Source: Planctomycetales bacterium (GTDB lineage: Bacteria; Planctomycetota; SBBH01). Taken from it: DNA of 14,049 bases. The notes beneath the pieces are model-generated. The model saw only the letters and a program-made list of their open reading frames with translations, was not told the DNA's origin and made no database searches. The stretch's first letter is position 1. Each line of letters begins with the position of its first letter. The position numbers and the translations under genes were made by a program. Where the stretch lies: the NCBI GenBank assembly GCA_005239795.1, contig SBBH01000086.1, positions 1-14,049 on the forward strand. The letters run 5' to 3'. This document shows positions 14,034 to 14,049 of the stretch, piece by piece.

Positions 14034-14049
14034 ATGCCATGGAAAGAGA
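14034..14049 (+). CDS. Transposase, 5' end only
   Basis: Only five full codons and one base are in view: ATG CCA TGG AAA GAG A, giving MPWKE. GAGGAGG (14021-14027) six bases upstream is a strong ribosome binding site. MPWKE is a frequent opening of IS481-like transposases (integrase core, DDE chemistry). The remainder, and whether it is intact, cannot be judged here. Confidence 0.65.

Larger units (their letters stand above)
13961..14049 (+). mobile_element. Left end of an insertion sequence, probably IS481 family (partial)
   Basis: Two copies of ACATAGGTAACAC precede a transposase start reading MPWKER. This combination of a repeated ACATAGGTAACAC end and an MPWKE N terminus is typical of IS481-type DDE transposase elements as I know them. 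The outer boundary is uncertain: it could lie at 13961 or as far left as TGTCC at 13951. The right end and any target duplication are outside the window. Confidence 0.7.

Overview
The window is about 14 kb of GC-rich bacterial DNA (60-73% GC in most stretches counted by hand). It is densely coded, with gaps of a few bases or 1-4 base overlaps between most neighbours. No rRNA, tRNA, CRISPR array or phage genes were seen. The lineage cannot be fixed from the sequence. An uncultured high-GC bacterium fits best: it carries a eukaryote-like type 2 isoleucyl-tRNA synthetase, an mcsA-mcsB arginine-kinase pair without ctsR or clpC beside it, a TMTC-like membrane glycosyltransferase, and several genes whose -10 box sits 6-9 bases before the start codon, which suggests leaderless mRNAs.

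Layout. Bases 1-110 hold the terminator of an upstream gene, a small inverted repeat and a promoter. Bases 111-9491 are seven plus-strand genes that may form one long transcription unit: ileS, folK, panC, a GT2 polyprenyl-phosphate sugar synthase, two tandem GT4 glycosyltransferases and a GT-C/TMTC-like membrane protein with a helical C-terminal part. Bases 9502-10251 (minus) encode a secreted, cysteine-rich protein of unknown function in a lower-GC block. Bases 10285-10965 (minus) encode a MoaD-MoaE fusion (molybdopterin synthase). From a divergent promoter region, mcsA and mcsB run rightward (11086-12649). Converging on them is a minus-strand pair: a 73-residue unknown protein (13686-13907) followed by a sugar-nucleotide epimerase (12725-13678), ending in a small intrinsic terminator. 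The right edge (about 13961-14049) is the left end of an insertion sequence, probably IS481 family, with the first codons of its transposase.

How the genes may work together. folK and panC are housekeeping steps of folate and pantothenate synthesis. The four sugar genes look like one surface-glycosylation cassette: the GT2 enzyme loads a sugar onto a polyprenyl-phosphate carrier, the GT4 enzymes extend a glycan, and the GT-C protein uses the lipid-linked donor on the outer face of the membrane. McsA and McsB together mark proteins with phospho-arginine for degradation. The most striking points are the swapped GVHH signature in IleRS (a form linked in the literature to extreme mupirocin resistance), the repeated leaderless-promoter geometry, a lower-GC block inside ileS, the MoaD-MoaE fusion that should need cleavage after its internal Gly-Gly, and the polyprenyl-phosphate glycosylation cassette.
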